This document shows, one piece after another, positions 34,330 to 42,440 of a stretch of 42,488 nt of DNA. The notes below the pieces were generated by a model. The model was not told where the DNA came from and did not search any database. It saw only the letters and a list, made by a program, of their open reading frames with translations. The stretch is from an uncultured Eubacteriales bacterium (GTDB taxonomy: Bacteria; Bacillota; Clostridia; Oscillospirales; Oscillospiraceae), in NCBI GenBank assembly GCA_900320595.1, contig ONSW01000006.1, forward strand, positions 1 through 42,488, read 5' to 3'. The first letter of the stretch is position 1, and each line of letters starts with the position of its first letter. The position numbers were made by a program, and so were the translations under genes.

Positions 34330-35208
34330 TTATTCGATGTTCTGGATCTGCTCGCGGATCTTTTCGATCTCCGATTTCAGATCGACGACCACATGCGCGA
34401 TGTCGGAGTTCTGGCACTTTGAACCGATCGTGTTTGCTTCACGGTTGAATTCCTGGATCAGGAAATCGATCTTTCTGCCGATCGGCGAAGAACCCTTAAG
34501 CATGGATCTGAGCTGCGACATATGGCTTCTCAACCGAACCGTTTCCTCGTCAACAGCAACACGATCCGCAAAAATCGCAGCCTCGGCCAAAATGCGGTTC
34601 TCATCGATCCCGGATGTTCCAAGCAGTTCCGCCATTTTTTCATACAGGCGGTTCCGATAAGCCTCTACCGTCCTGGGTGATTCTCTTTCCACGATGCCGA
34701 CGAGCGTTTCGATCGTCTCTAGCTTGGACAAAACATCGTCGGCAAGCTTTTCACCCTCGCGCAGACGCATAGCGTCAAAGTCAGACAGTGCTTCTTCCGC
34801 AACGGCAACGATCCCCGCGGATATGGCGTCCGCGTCAAGATCCTCCTTCTCGACACTCAGGATATCGGGAAAGCGGCTGATCGAGACAGCGGTCAGGTCG
34901 TTCGTCAGCCCGTATTCTTCCGAAATGTGGTCGATAGCGGCAAGATAACCCTTCAACAGTCCTTCATTTACCTTCACGTTCATGTTGTTTGCAGCCGAGG
35001 AATCGACCGAGATGAACATGTCCACTTTACCGCGGCTGATGTGCTTGGAAATAGCCGATTTGACGGCGTCTTCCGCGAAAAGGAAGCTTCGCGGCATCCT
35101 CACGGAAGCGTCCAGATAGCGATTGTTGACGCTTTTGACCTCTACAGAAATCTCCAGATCACCGGCTTTTCCTTTTGCGCTGCCGTAGCCTGTCATGCTT
35201 TTGATCAT
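34330..35208 (-). CDS. YicC/YloC-family endoribonuclease
   Basis: The 292-residue protein begins with the family hallmark MIKSMTGYGSA and has the SVNNRYLD segment and the C-terminal EANTIGSKCQNSDIAHVVVDLK region. YicC proteins are described as endoribonucleases acting on mRNA and small RNAs. GGAGGAAAG precedes the ATG. It starts the yicC-remA-gmk-rpoZ block inside the larger cluster. Confidence 0.94.
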   Translation of the reverse strand: MIKSMTGYGSAKGKAGDLEISVEVKSVNNRYLDASVRMPRSFLFAEDAVKSAISKHISRGKVDMFISVDSSAANNMNVKVNEGLLKGYLAAIDHISEEYGLTNDLTAVSISRFPDILSVEKEDLDADAISAGIVAVAEEALSDFDAMRLREGEKLADDVLSKLETIETLVGIVERESPRTVEAYRNRLYEKMAELLGTSGIDENRILAEAAIFADRVAVDEETVRLRSHMSQLRSMLKGSSPIGRKIDFLIQEFNREANTIGSKCQNSDIAHVVVDLKSEIEKIREQIQNIE

Positions 35209-35223
35209 ACTTTCCTCCGAATT

Positions 35224-35628
35224 TTATATAATCCGTGTAATATCATATTGGATCGTCGTTTTTCTTCTGCCCCTCTGGGAAAGGACAAGAAGCGCCGCGC
35301 CCACAGCGAGGCCGATAAAGCTGCAAAGAATACAGAGTCCTTCCGATAGTCCTGCAAAATAGGCTGCGCCATAGCCGAGGAGAAAGCAGACAAGCGGCAT
35401 GACATATACAAGGAAAACGGCGCCGAAAACGGCGGAAGACCTGCTCTCGATCACGACCCGCTGGCCTGGCTTTGCTTCGGCGTGATTATTAGCCAAGGCC
35501 TTGACCTCGCTTTGCAGCATACAGCTTTCACAGCTCCCACAATTCCCGCCGCAGGCCGTCATGCGGGTGACCGCGACCTCGGCCATTCCGCCAGAGAAAA
35601 GCTTTGTAACGATACCTTCCTGGGTCAT
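35224..35628 (-). CDS. RseC/MucC-like (SoxR-reducing system) membrane protein
   Basis: The 134-residue protein has an N-terminal domain with a cysteine cluster (CGGNCGSCESC, about 26-36) and two membrane helices (about 68-90 and 94-113). This is the RseC-family layout, linked to electron transfer (Rnf/SoxR reduction) or envelope stress. The four cysteines could hold a metal or Fe-S cluster. The ATG at 35628 follows AAGGATTGACA. It directly follows cdaR. Confidence 0.88.
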   Translation of the reverse strand: MTQEGIVTKLFSGGMAEVAVTRMTACGGNCGSCESCMLQSEVKALANNHAEAKPGQRVVIESRSSAVFGAVFLVYVMPLVCFLLGYGAAYFAGLSEGLCILCSFIGLAVGAALLVLSQRGRRKTTIQYDITRII

Positions 35629-35630
35629 TG

Positions 35631-36890
35631 TCAATCCTTCCTGATCTCGACCGAGATCGTATAGTCGCCGACCGCACCGACGTCTGCAAAGCCGTCAACG
35701 CTGATCCTTACGGGAACCATATACTGTCCGACCGATGTGTTATAGTCTTTCAGGTCAGCGACTATACGGATATTTTCGCGTCTGACTTCGTCAAGCTGCT
35801 CGCGCGTGCCGCGGAGGCGAACAGAAAGCGATTCGGAAAGAATGGTCGCGTTAAAGCCGTCCGTAACATTGATGCAGGACATATTCTCCTGATCGACCGA
35901 ATAGTCCCTTGCATCGAGACCGACGATCTCGACCGTGACGGTTGCCTCTGTCATGCCGGAGAGGTTCTTAAGACCGTCGTCATATTTGATCAGGTAGGTG
36001 TCGCTGAAGGTCGATTCAAAGTCGCTCAGATCGATCGTGGCAAGCGAGATCCGGTTCATAGCGGACAGGATCGCCGTATCGCCCGCAAGCGTGATCGATT
36101 CCGGCTCAACCGTGATTTTTGTATTTGCAGTGCTTGCTCCGGCAGCCTCGATAAAGTCGACCGTAAGAGGAATCTCCTTAACGGAGAGGATGCGAAGCGT
36201 CGCTTTTACCGTGTCGTCGGAAAAGCTAAGCCCGGTCGTTGAGCACTCTTCGCCTTCCTCGTCAAGAAGGACATAGGGCGCATCAACGGAATAGGTGCTG
36301 TTGATCTCCTGTGAGCCGAATTCCACCCATGCGCGGGAAATATTTTTTAAATAGGTTTCCGGCCCGGAGACCGTGATGGTAGATGGCTCGAATTCTGGGT
36401 TTTCGGCCGTAAAACCGTCCGCAACGCTTCCTTCAAAGCTGCCGACGACCGGAACGACCTTTTTTGTCTGAGCCGAAACCATGAAGTTGATCGTTTCGGG
36501 CGTCTTCAATCCGGTTTTCAAGCTGCTTGTATCCGTCCCGTCGGGGAATTTGATCGTATATTGCAGCGAGGTAAAGGCAGGCTGCGTAAGCTTGCTCACG
36601 TCGACCTGCGCGATCAGATCGTCCGAGCTCCAGGATCCGACGATACGGCGCGGGCCAGACACTTCAACCGTGACGGTGCCTGTGCTGCGATCGGTAATCA
36701 CCATATTTCGGGAATTAAGCAGAATATCCTCGCCGACAAGCTCCACCTTGACGCCGCGGAAGGTCTGTTTATATGCCTCGGTTTCCTGGCTAATGACGTA
36801 GATCCAAAGAGACAGAGAGGCGAGCAACGCGATCACAAGCCAGAACGCCTTACTGTTATACAGTTTTCTCATTATGCTTGTCTGTTTCAT
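35631..36890 (-). CDS. cdaR: YbbR-domain protein CdaR, regulator of the diadenylate cyclase
   Basis: The 419-residue protein is anchored by one N-terminal helix (about 17-33, WLVIALLASLSLWIYVIS) and has four repeated extracellular YbbR domains rich in beta strands. CdaR binds and modulates CdaA, whose gene overlaps its start by 35 bp. A later ATG (36872, MRKLYNSKAFW) is also possible, but only the first has a GGGG-type site upstream. Confidence 0.93.
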   Translation of the reverse strand: MKQTSIMRKLYNSKAFWLVIALLASLSLWIYVISQETEAYKQTFRGVKVELVGEDILLNSRNMVITDRSTGTVTVEVSGPRRIVGSWSSDDLIAQVDVSKLTQPAFTSLQYTIKFPDGTDTSSLKTGLKTPETINFMVSAQTKKVVPVVGSFEGSVADGFTAENPEFEPSTITVSGPETYLKNISRAWVEFGSQEINSTYSVDAPYVLLDEEGEECSTTGLSFSDDTVKATLRILSVKEIPLTVDFIEAAGASTANTKITVEPESITLAGDTAILSAMNRISLATIDLSDFESTFSDTYLIKYDDGLKNLSGMTEATVTVEIVGLDARDYSVDQENMSCINVTDGFNATILSESLSVRLRGTREQLDEVRRENIRIVADLKDYNTSVGQYMVPVRISVDGFADVGAVGDYTISVEIRKD

Positions 36891-37740
36891 TGGTTAACCC
36901 CTTGATGAGCTTTTTCAACGTCTGAATAAAGCCGCGCGGTTTGTCATCCGCCTCTTCCACGATCAGCTCTGAACGAAGAAGTCTCTCGAATGTGGCAGCT
37001 GTTAGATGCCGCTTGAGCATTCCGTCAACCGCGACAGAGATCGCGCCCGTTTCTTCCGAAACGATTACGACAACAGCGTCGGATTGCTCGCTCAGACCGA
37101 TGCCCGCGCGGTGCCGCATACCAAGTTCCTTGCTCAGATTTGTGCTTTTCGTGAGGGGGAGGACACAGCCCGCAGCAGCCAGCCGGCCCGCCCGGATAAT
37201 AAGCGCGCCGTCATGCAGCGGTGCCTTGTTAAAGAAAATGTTTTTGATCAGTTCGGCGTTCGTGTCCGCATTGATGATCGTTCCCGTGCTCATGATCTCG
37301 TTGAGCTTAACGTTTCTTTCGAAAATGATCAGAGCGCCGGTCTTGGAGGCGGACATCTCCGTGCAGGCCAGAACCGTATGCGCGATCGCCGAATCCATCT
37401 CAGTCCCGCTTTGACTGCGGGAAGCGGAAAAGCTGCTGCCCATTCGTTCAAGCAGGCGCCGAAGCTCGGGCTGGAACAAGATGACCAGCGCGATCAATCC
37501 CAGTTCTGCGGCCTTGCGCAGCACATAGCTGATCATTTTCAGGCGGAAGAGATTGGCGATCAGCATAACGATCAGGAAGACAAGAATTCCTTTTGCAAGA
37601 TTATAGGAATTGGTCCTTCTGACAAACCATATCGCTTTGTAAATCAGATATGCAACAAGAAGAATGTCGACGATGTCGGCGATCCCCATCGTTGCGAGCA
37701 GATTGAGCGAACGCTCAAGTGCCGTCTTTATTGCTTCCAT
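36856..37740 (-). CDS. cdaA: diadenylate cyclase CdaA (c-di-AMP synthase)
   Basis: Makes c-di-AMP from two ATP at the membrane. The 294-residue protein has three N-terminal helices (about 22-42, 48-65, 72-90) and a DAC domain with DGA (177-179) and RHR (209-211), the two hallmark motifs. It controls potassium, osmotic and cell-wall homeostasis. No glmM follows cdaR, unlike the common cdaA-cdaR-glmM order. A strong promoter and a cre-like site lie just upstream, and it appears to head an approximately 16-kb cluster. Confidence 0.97.
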   Translation of the reverse strand: MEAIKTALERSLNLLATMGIADIVDILLVAYLIYKAIWFVRRTNSYNLAKGILVFLIVMLIANLFRLKMISYVLRKAAELGLIALVILFQPELRRLLERMGSSFSASRSQSGTEMDSAIAHTVLACTEMSASKTGALIIFERNVKLNEIMSTGTIINADTNAELIKNIFFNKAPLHDGALIIRAGRLAAAGCVLPLTKSTNLSKELGMRHRAGIGLSEQSDAVVVIVSEETGAISVAVDGMLKRHLTAATFERLLRSELIVEEADDKPRGFIQTLKKLIKGLTNETDKHNEKTV

Positions 37741-37789
37741 AAAGCATCCTCATTTGTCAAGTTTACACAATAGCCCTTTTTATCACTTT

Positions 37790-37818
37790 ATTATAAATCA
37801 TCAGAAGAAAAAAGGCAA
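37790..37818 (-). promoter_or_regulatory. sigma-A promoter of cdaA and the downstream cluster
   Basis: TTGCCT (37818-37813), 17 bp, a perfect TATAAT (37795-37790) on the minus strand. The predicted leader is about 43 nt. Confidence 0.82.
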
Positions 37819-37820
37819 AT

Positions 37821-37834
37821 GGAAAGCGCTTGTA
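37821..37834 (-). promoter_or_regulatory. possible CcpA (cre-like) operator upstream of the cdaA promoter
   Basis: GGAAAGCGCTTGTA matches the palindromic cre consensus TGWAAGCGCTTWCA at its core (AAAGCGCTT) with mismatches in the outer bases. It sits directly upstream of the -35. Confidence 0.3.
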
Positions 37835-37836
37835 AA

Positions 37837-38946
37837 TTATATAATTTTTATTAATTTTGCAGCAGCTGTTTCGATTTCGGCATGTGTGTTAAAGGGTGAA
37901 AAGCTCATGCGCACTGTTCCGCTCTCCAGCGTTCCGGCGCTTTCGTGCGCAAGCGGAGCACAGTGCAGCCCGCTTCGTACGCAGATCCCCTGCTCTCCCA
38001 GACTTTGCGCAATCATTTCACAATCGCGTCCTTTGACGCGAAAGGACAGCACGCCGCTCATCTCGTCTTCATTCGAGACAAATTGTTCGATTTCCTCGTG
38101 TTTTCCAAGCAGCGCCGACATGTGCCGCATGAGCTCTTTTTCATGCGCTTCGATCCGGGAACGGCCCGCCTTTCGGATATACCCGATCCCGGCCGAAAGC
38201 GCAGCGGCTGCTGGGGCGTTCTGCGTTCCGGCCTCCAGTCTGTCCGGAAGATAAGTCGGCATTTCCGGATCCATGCTGTCGCCGCCCGAACCGCCGAAGA
38301 AGAGCGGCGAAGCTTCTGCGCCGCAAAGGAGCAATCCGCTCCCCGGCACGCCGAGAAGCGATTTGTGTCCCGGCATGGCGATAAAATCCGCCCCAAGCTC
38401 CCGGCAGTCGATATCAAGGACGCCTGCGCTTTGCGATGCGTCCAGAATCAGCGCGACACCGTTTTTTTTGCACAGTTTGCCGATCTCTTTGATCGGCAGA
38501 ACATAGCCGAATACATTTGACACATGCGTGCAGACAGCGGCTTTCGCTCCCGGCAGTTCTCTTCGGAATTCTTCCAGCATCTCTTCGCTGTTAAACAGCG
38601 TCCGTCCGGCAACACGAACCTCCGCACCCAACGCATATAACGGACGTAAAACGGCATTGTGCTCAAAGCCGGAAATAACGACACGATTCCCTGCCGAGAC
38701 AAGTGATCGGATCGCCAGGTTGAGTGCGTGTGTCGCATTCATCGTCATGACGATGCGTTCGGGATCCGGAAAATGAAAAAGGGCGGCGGCATCCTCTCTC
38801 ATATCCAGCATGGCTTCGGCTGCGCGCAAAGCGGCACGATAGGCGCCTCTTCCGGGACTGGCTGCTGTTTTCAGGGTGTTTTCGAAAGCCCGGATCACAG
38901 ACGAAGGTTTTTGAAAAGATGTTGCCGCACTGTCAAGATAGATCAA
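37837..38946 (-). CDS. class V aminotransferase/cysteine desulfurase-family protein
   Basis: The 369-residue PLP enzyme is of the NifS/IscS/SufS type. The PLP lysine is in MPGHKSLLG (Lys195) with Asp169 and a conserved His96. RSGLHCAPLAH near the end provides Cys329 at the position of the desulfurase nucleophile. It may mobilise sulfur or selenium. Its ATG overlaps the stop of the DUF3343 gene by 4 bp, a pairing that suggests the DUF3343 protein receives or carries the chalcogen. No iscU or suf genes are nearby. Confidence 0.92.
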   Translation of the reverse strand: MIYLDSAATSFQKPSSVIRAFENTLKTAASPGRGAYRAALRAAEAMLDMREDAAALFHFPDPERIVMTMNATHALNLAIRSLVSAGNRVVISGFEHNAVLRPLYALGAEVRVAGRTLFNSEEMLEEFRRELPGAKAAVCTHVSNVFGYVLPIKEIGKLCKKNGVALILDASQSAGVLDIDCRELGADFIAMPGHKSLLGVPGSGLLLCGAEASPLFFGGSGGDSMDPEMPTYLPDRLEAGTQNAPAAAALSAGIGYIRKAGRSRIEAHEKELMRHMSALLGKHEEIEQFVSNEDEMSGVLSFRVKGRDCEMIAQSLGEQGICVRSGLHCAPLAHESAGTLESGTVRMSFSPFNTHAEIETAAAKLIKII

Positions 38947-39194
38947 ATGCTCACCTCCCGGTATTCTCCGTCCGGCTCATAAGCAAAGATCTTTCCGATC
39001 GGCATGGCGTTTTTTCGCAGCAGAACAACTGCTTTGTCCACCTTGCCGTGAAGTCTGAGCGCATAACCGCAGCCGTGTGCCGTCAATTCTTTCGGTGCTT
39101 TTACGACAGCAGTACGGATCAGCGCCCGATCCAGCAATCTGGCGCAGCGCTGTGCGCTGGTGACGGATCGGCACATAACAAAATATACAGTCAA
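38943..39194 (-). CDS. DUF3343 protein, putative sulfur/selenium carrier
   Basis: The roughly 83-residue protein has the DUF3343 pattern: a beta strand with Met-Cys (YFVMCRSVTSAQRCARLL) and the HGCGYALRLH segment carrying a second conserved cysteine. The family is often next to cysteine desulfurase-like genes and YedF/TusA-like proteins. The frame opens at 39272, but GGGGTGAT precedes a TTG at 39194, which gives the normal family length, so that start is preferred. Coupled to the aminotransferase by a 4-bp overlap. Confidence 0.82.
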   Translation of the reverse strand: MTVYFVMCRSVTSAQRCARLLDRALIRTAVVKAPKELTAHGCGYALRLHGKVDKAVVLLRKNAMPIGKIFAYEPDGEYREVSI

Positions 39195-39206
39195 GCATAT
39201 CACCCC

Positions 39207-39242
39207 ATAAAGAAACAGAGCATGGTCAATCCATGCTCTGTT
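39207..39242 (-). terminator. terminator of the comFC-mreB-ispD-ispF operon
   Basis: A perfect 12-bp stem AACAGAGCATGG / CCATGCTCTGTT (39214-39225 with 39231-39242, 5-nt loop) is followed on the minus strand by TTTCTTTAT. Only 12-20 bp separate it from the DUF3343 start, so that gene may depend partly on read-through. Confidence 0.8.
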
Positions 39243-39302
39243 TTGTATTCGTAGTATACCCGCATGGTACACACCATTGTATGCGCCGGTGGAAAGGGCT
39301 GC

Positions 39303-39776
39303 TCATTTCTTTTCGATCAAAACAACCGCGTGGGCAGCGATCCCCGAGCCGTCTCCGGTAAAACCGAGGCCCTCTTCCGTTGTGGCCTTCACGCTTATTC
39401 TGCCGATTTCCGTTTTGAGAGTTTGCGCGATATTCTGCCGCATTTGCGGGATATGCGGCATCAGCTTCGGCCGCTGGGCCAGGATCGTACAGTCGGCATT
39501 GACAAGCTCGTAGCCTTCCCGGTCAAGCAGATCTCTTACTGCGTGAAGAAGCTGCATGCTGTCAGCGCCGGCGTATCGCTCGTCATTGTCCGGGAAATGC
39601 TGCCCTATATCTCCGAGCGCGGCCGCGCCGAGCATCGCATCCATCAGCGCATGCAGCAGCACGTCAGCGTCAGAATGACCGAGAAGTCCCTTTTCCCAGG
39701 GGATATCGACCCCGCCGAGGATCAATCGTCTGCCCTCGACAAGTCTGTGCACATCGTATCCGTGTCCGATCCTCAT
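39303..39776 (-). CDS. ispF: 2-C-methyl-D-erythritol 2,4-cyclodiphosphate synthase
   Basis: Fifth step of the MEP isoprenoid pathway. The 157-residue protein has the zinc ligands Asp8 and His10 (GHGYDVHRL) and His34 ([10 protein letters not shown]), plus the [11 protein letters not shown] segment near the C-terminus. It overlaps ispD by 4 bp, so two MEP steps are made together. Confidence 0.97.
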   Translation of the reverse strand: MRIGHGYDVHRLVEGRRLILGGVDIPWEKGLLGHSDADVLLHALMDAMLGAAALGDIGQHFPDNDERYAGADSMQLLHAVRDLLDREGYELVNADCTILAQRPKLMPHIPQMRQNIAQTLKTEIGRISVKATTEEGLGFTGDGSGIAAHAVVLIEKK

Positions 39777-40498
39777 ACCATATCCCTGCTTTTCAAGATT
39801 GCCTCGGCTATCATCAGATCGCGAGGCGTTGTGATCTTGATATTGTCCTCTTCTCCTGCGACAGTATAGGTCTGAAAGCCGGTCATATCCATTGCGGCGC
39901 TGTCATCCGTAAGCGCCAGTCCCTTTTCGGCCGCTTTTGTCAATGCGCCTTTGATCAATACCGCGTCAAAGACCTGCGGCGTCTGAACGCGATAGACCGT
40001 ATCCCGGCCGATCGTTCCGACGATGCGATCCTTCTCGTTGACGACCTTCAGCGTATCGACGCTCGGGATGACCGGAACCGCGGCCATATACTGCGCCGCT
40101 GCGCACACGGTGCGTTTGATGACGGCTTCGGTGACGAGCGGTCGGGCAGCGTCGTGGATAGCGATCAATTTTGCGCTCGCTTTCACAGCAGAAACGCCGA
40201 TCAGAGACGATTCCATCCTCGTCTTTCCGCCCGCAATGACCTTCGATACCTTACTGAATGCATACCTGGCGCATAAATCGGCAATTTCGCTCACCTTGTC
40301 CATGCGCGTAACAACTACGATCTCGCTGACATAATCCGAGCTTTCAAAGCTTTGAAGTGTCCGCGCAAGGACCGGCATGCCGCAAAGATCTGCCGCAAGC
40401 TTATCGCTGCCCATCCGGGTCGAACTGCCCGCAGCTACTATAACAGCGGAGCACTTTGGCGCCGCGCCGCTTTTTCTAAAAAGATCGGAAAGGCCCAT
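39773..40498 (-). CDS. ispD: 2-C-methyl-D-erythritol 4-phosphate cytidylyltransferase
   Basis: Third step of the MEP pathway (MEP + CTP to CDP-ME). The 241-residue protein has the CTP loop [10 protein letters not shown] (21-30) with Lys33, the IHDAARPLV motif, and [12 protein letters not shown] at the end. AAGGAG lies upstream of the ATG. About 14 residues precede the family core, a slightly long N-terminus. Confidence 0.96.
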   Translation of the reverse strand: MGLSDLFRKSGAAPKCSAVIVAAGSSTRMGSDKLAADLCGMPVLARTLQSFESSDYVSEIVVVTRMDKVSEIADLCARYAFSKVSKVIAGGKTRMESSLIGVSAVKASAKLIAIHDAARPLVTEAVIKRTVCAAAQYMAAVPVIPSVDTLKVVNEKDRIVGTIGRDTVYRVQTPQVFDAVLIKGALTKAAEKGLALTDDSAAMDMTGFQTYTVAGEEDNIKITTPRDLMIAEAILKSRDMV

Positions 40499-40516
40499 CG
40501 TTCGCTGCTCCTTTTC

Positions 40517-41548
40517 TCAGCCTTTCAGCTGGCGTTTACGATAGAAGTTCATCATGCCGTCCTGCATATCCTCCAGATGCTTGAGCATCTTGCCCGCGCC
40601 ATAGGCGGCGCAGGAAACAGGATCGTCCACAACGATCGTACGGATGCCGGTACTGCGTTCGATCAAACGATCGATGCCATAGATAAGACTTCCGCCGCCG
40701 GACATCACGATGCCGTTTCTGTCAAGATCACCGACGAGCTGGGGCGGCGTCCGCTCGAGAACATTGTGCACAGCCTCCAGGATGCGGTTCATCGGTTCGA
40801 CAAATGCTTCGATCAGATCGGTTGAGGTGATCGAAACAGTCTTGGGCAGGCCGTTTGTCAGGCTTCTCCCCTTGACCTCTTCCACACCGACGTCCGGGCG
40901 CTGGATCACACAGCCGATGCTGCGCTTGATCTCCTCCGCCGTTCCGAGACCGATCAGCAAATTGTGCTTGCGGCGCACATATTTGACGATCGCTTCGTCA
41001 AAGCTGCTGCCGGCGGTTTTGATCGACTCGCACTCAACAACGCCGCCGACGGAAACGACGGCGACCTCAGTCGTACCGCCGCCGATGTCGATGATCATAT
41101 GCCCGTCGGGCTTTGAGATATCAATACCGGCACCAAGTGCAGTCGCGACGGCAGTCTCGAGAAGATAGACCTTTCTGGCGCCGGCCTCGATGGCGGAATC
41201 GATGACCGCTCGCTCTTCCACACCCGAAATGCTGCTTGGAACGCAGGCAAGGACACAGGGCTTGAAAAAGCTGAAGGAGGTGATCCGGCCGATCAATTCG
41301 CGCAGCATCTGTGCGCTCATCTCATAATCCGAGATCACACCTGCGCTGACCGGATGGATCGCCACAATATTTGCCGGCGTACGGCCAAGCATCTTTTGGG
41401 CGTCCTGACCGACCTTCAGGATCTTTCCGGAAAACTTGTCGACCGCAACGACCGTAGGCTCGCGGAGGACGACGCCTTTCCCCTGCTCAAAGACGAGCGT
41501 GGAGGACGTTCCCATGTCGATTGCTATATCTTTCTCGAATATGACCAT
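40517..41548 (-). CDS. mreB: MreB/Mbl-family rod-shape actin homologue
   Basis: The 343-residue actin-like protein forms membrane-associated filaments that direct lateral wall synthesis. Phosphate-binding motifs DMGTSST (12-18) and IDIGGGTTEVAVV are clear, and MSGGGSLI lies in the C-terminal half. Length is normal. mreC and mreD are not adjacent. It stands between comFC and ispD, so it may be an Mbl-type paralogue. AGGTGAG precedes the ATG. Confidence 0.94.
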   Translation of the reverse strand: MVIFEKDIAIDMGTSSTLVFEQGKGVVLREPTVVAVDKFSGKILKVGQDAQKMLGRTPANIVAIHPVSAGVISDYEMSAQMLRELIGRITSFSFFKPCVLACVPSSISGVEERAVIDSAIEAGARKVYLLETAVATALGAGIDISKPDGHMIIDIGGGTTEVAVVSVGGVVECESIKTAGSSFDEAIVKYVRRKHNLLIGLGTAEEIKRSIGCVIQRPDVGVEEVKGRSLTNGLPKTVSITSTDLIEAFVEPMNRILEAVHNVLERTPPQLVGDLDRNGIVMSGGGSLIYGIDRLIERSTGIRTIVVDDPVSCAAYGAGKMLKHLEDMQDGMMNFYRKRQLKG

Positions 41549-41589
41549 ATTTTCTCACCTCATAGTAGATATGGAGCCTTTATTCCTTT

Positions 41590-42252
41590 TCAATTTGCAC
41601 TGCGGGCAACCGTGACGGCCGAAACGCTCTTTGCTCCGGCGGCTTTCAAAACGCGAGCGCACTCTCCGAGCGTAGATCCCGTCGTAACGATATCGTCCAC
41701 GATCAGGATGTTTCGGTCCCGGATGAGCGGCAGCGCTGTGGGACGGTATACACCTTTTATGTTGGATTCTCTTTCCCTGCGCGAATGCGTACCGGATTGC
41801 GGCGGCGTGTCCGTCGCTTTGATCAGCAAACACTCGCAGGGAGCGCCGCATCGCTTTGCGATCTCGACGGCAAGAAGCTTTGCCTGATCATATCCGCGCG
41901 AACGCAGACGTTTTGCGCTGAGCGGGACCCAGGTGATCACGTCAAAAGACAGCTCTCGCTTTTCAAGCCTTTCCGCCATCAGGACGGCATACGTCTTTGC
42001 GTATATCCTCAGGCCCCCAAACTTGTAGCGCAAAAGCGATTCTCTGACCTTGCCGGTGTAATAAAGCGGTGAAACGCACCTCTCGATATGCCGGAAGCTC
42101 TGACTGTCGGCAGCTTCCGGTACGCTTGGAAGCGTACTTGAGCATTTCCGGCAGAGATTCTTCTCATAATCCTGCAGGAGCGCACGGCAAAAAGGGCAGC
42201 GCGGTGGGAACAGCAGATCGAGCACATGCTCGAAGAAAATGCTCACCGTCAT
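41590..42252 (-). CDS. comFC: ComFC-family phosphoribosyltransferase-like protein
   Basis: The 220-residue protein has an N-terminal four-cysteine zinc site (Cys19, 22, 34, 37) and a C-terminal phosphoribosyltransferase fold with the PRPP motif ILIVDDIVTTGSTL (182-195). The family is needed for DNA uptake in competent bacteria but is widespread in non-competent ones. The partner ComFA helicase is absent here. GGAGG precedes the ATG, and two tandem promoters lie upstream. mreB follows after 41 bp. Confidence 0.92.
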   Translation of the reverse strand: MTVSIFFEHVLDLLFPPRCPFCRALLQDYEKNLCRKCSSTLPSVPEAADSQSFRHIERCVSPLYYTGKVRESLLRYKFGGLRIYAKTYAVLMAERLEKRELSFDVITWVPLSAKRLRSRGYDQAKLLAVEIAKRCGAPCECLLIKATDTPPQSGTHSRRERESNIKGVYRPTALPLIRDRNILIVDDIVTTGSTLGECARVLKAAGAKSVSAVTVARSAN

Positions 42253-42278
42253 CTCTTCTGCCCTCCATCGGCCCGTTT

Positions 42279-42307
42279 ATTTTACTCAAGCGTCATAATC
42301 CTGTCAA
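42279..42307 (-). promoter_or_regulatory. proximal sigma-A promoter of comFC-mreB-ispD-ispF
   Basis: Perfect TTGACA (42307-42302), 17 bp, TAAAAT (42284-42279) on the minus strand. The leader is about 20 nt. Confidence 0.88.
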
Positions 42308-42330
42308 GGCAATGCGGCCATAATAAAATG

Positions 42331-42359
42331 ATTATAACACCATTCCGCCCGTTCATCAA
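42331..42359 (-). promoter_or_regulatory. distal sigma-A promoter of comFC-mreB-ispD-ispF
   Basis: TTGATG (42359-42354), 17 bp, perfect TATAAT (42336-42331) on the minus strand, 52 bp upstream of the proximal promoter. Confidence 0.75.
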
Positions 42360-42387
42360 CTCAGAGCAAGGAAGAAGGCTTTTCTTT

Positions 42388-42404
42388 ATTGTAGGGTTTA
42401 CAAT
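42388..42404 (+). promoter_or_regulatory. inverted repeat, putative operator of a divergent plus-strand promoter
   Basis: ATTGTA-GGGTT-TACAAT is a perfect 6-5-6 inverted repeat. It overlaps a candidate -35 (TTTACA, 42397-42402) that is followed after 18 bp by TAAAAA (42421-42426). Confidence 0.45.
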
Positions 42405-42440
42405 GATGTGTGACAGTAAGTAAAAAAAGATAGCGAATAG

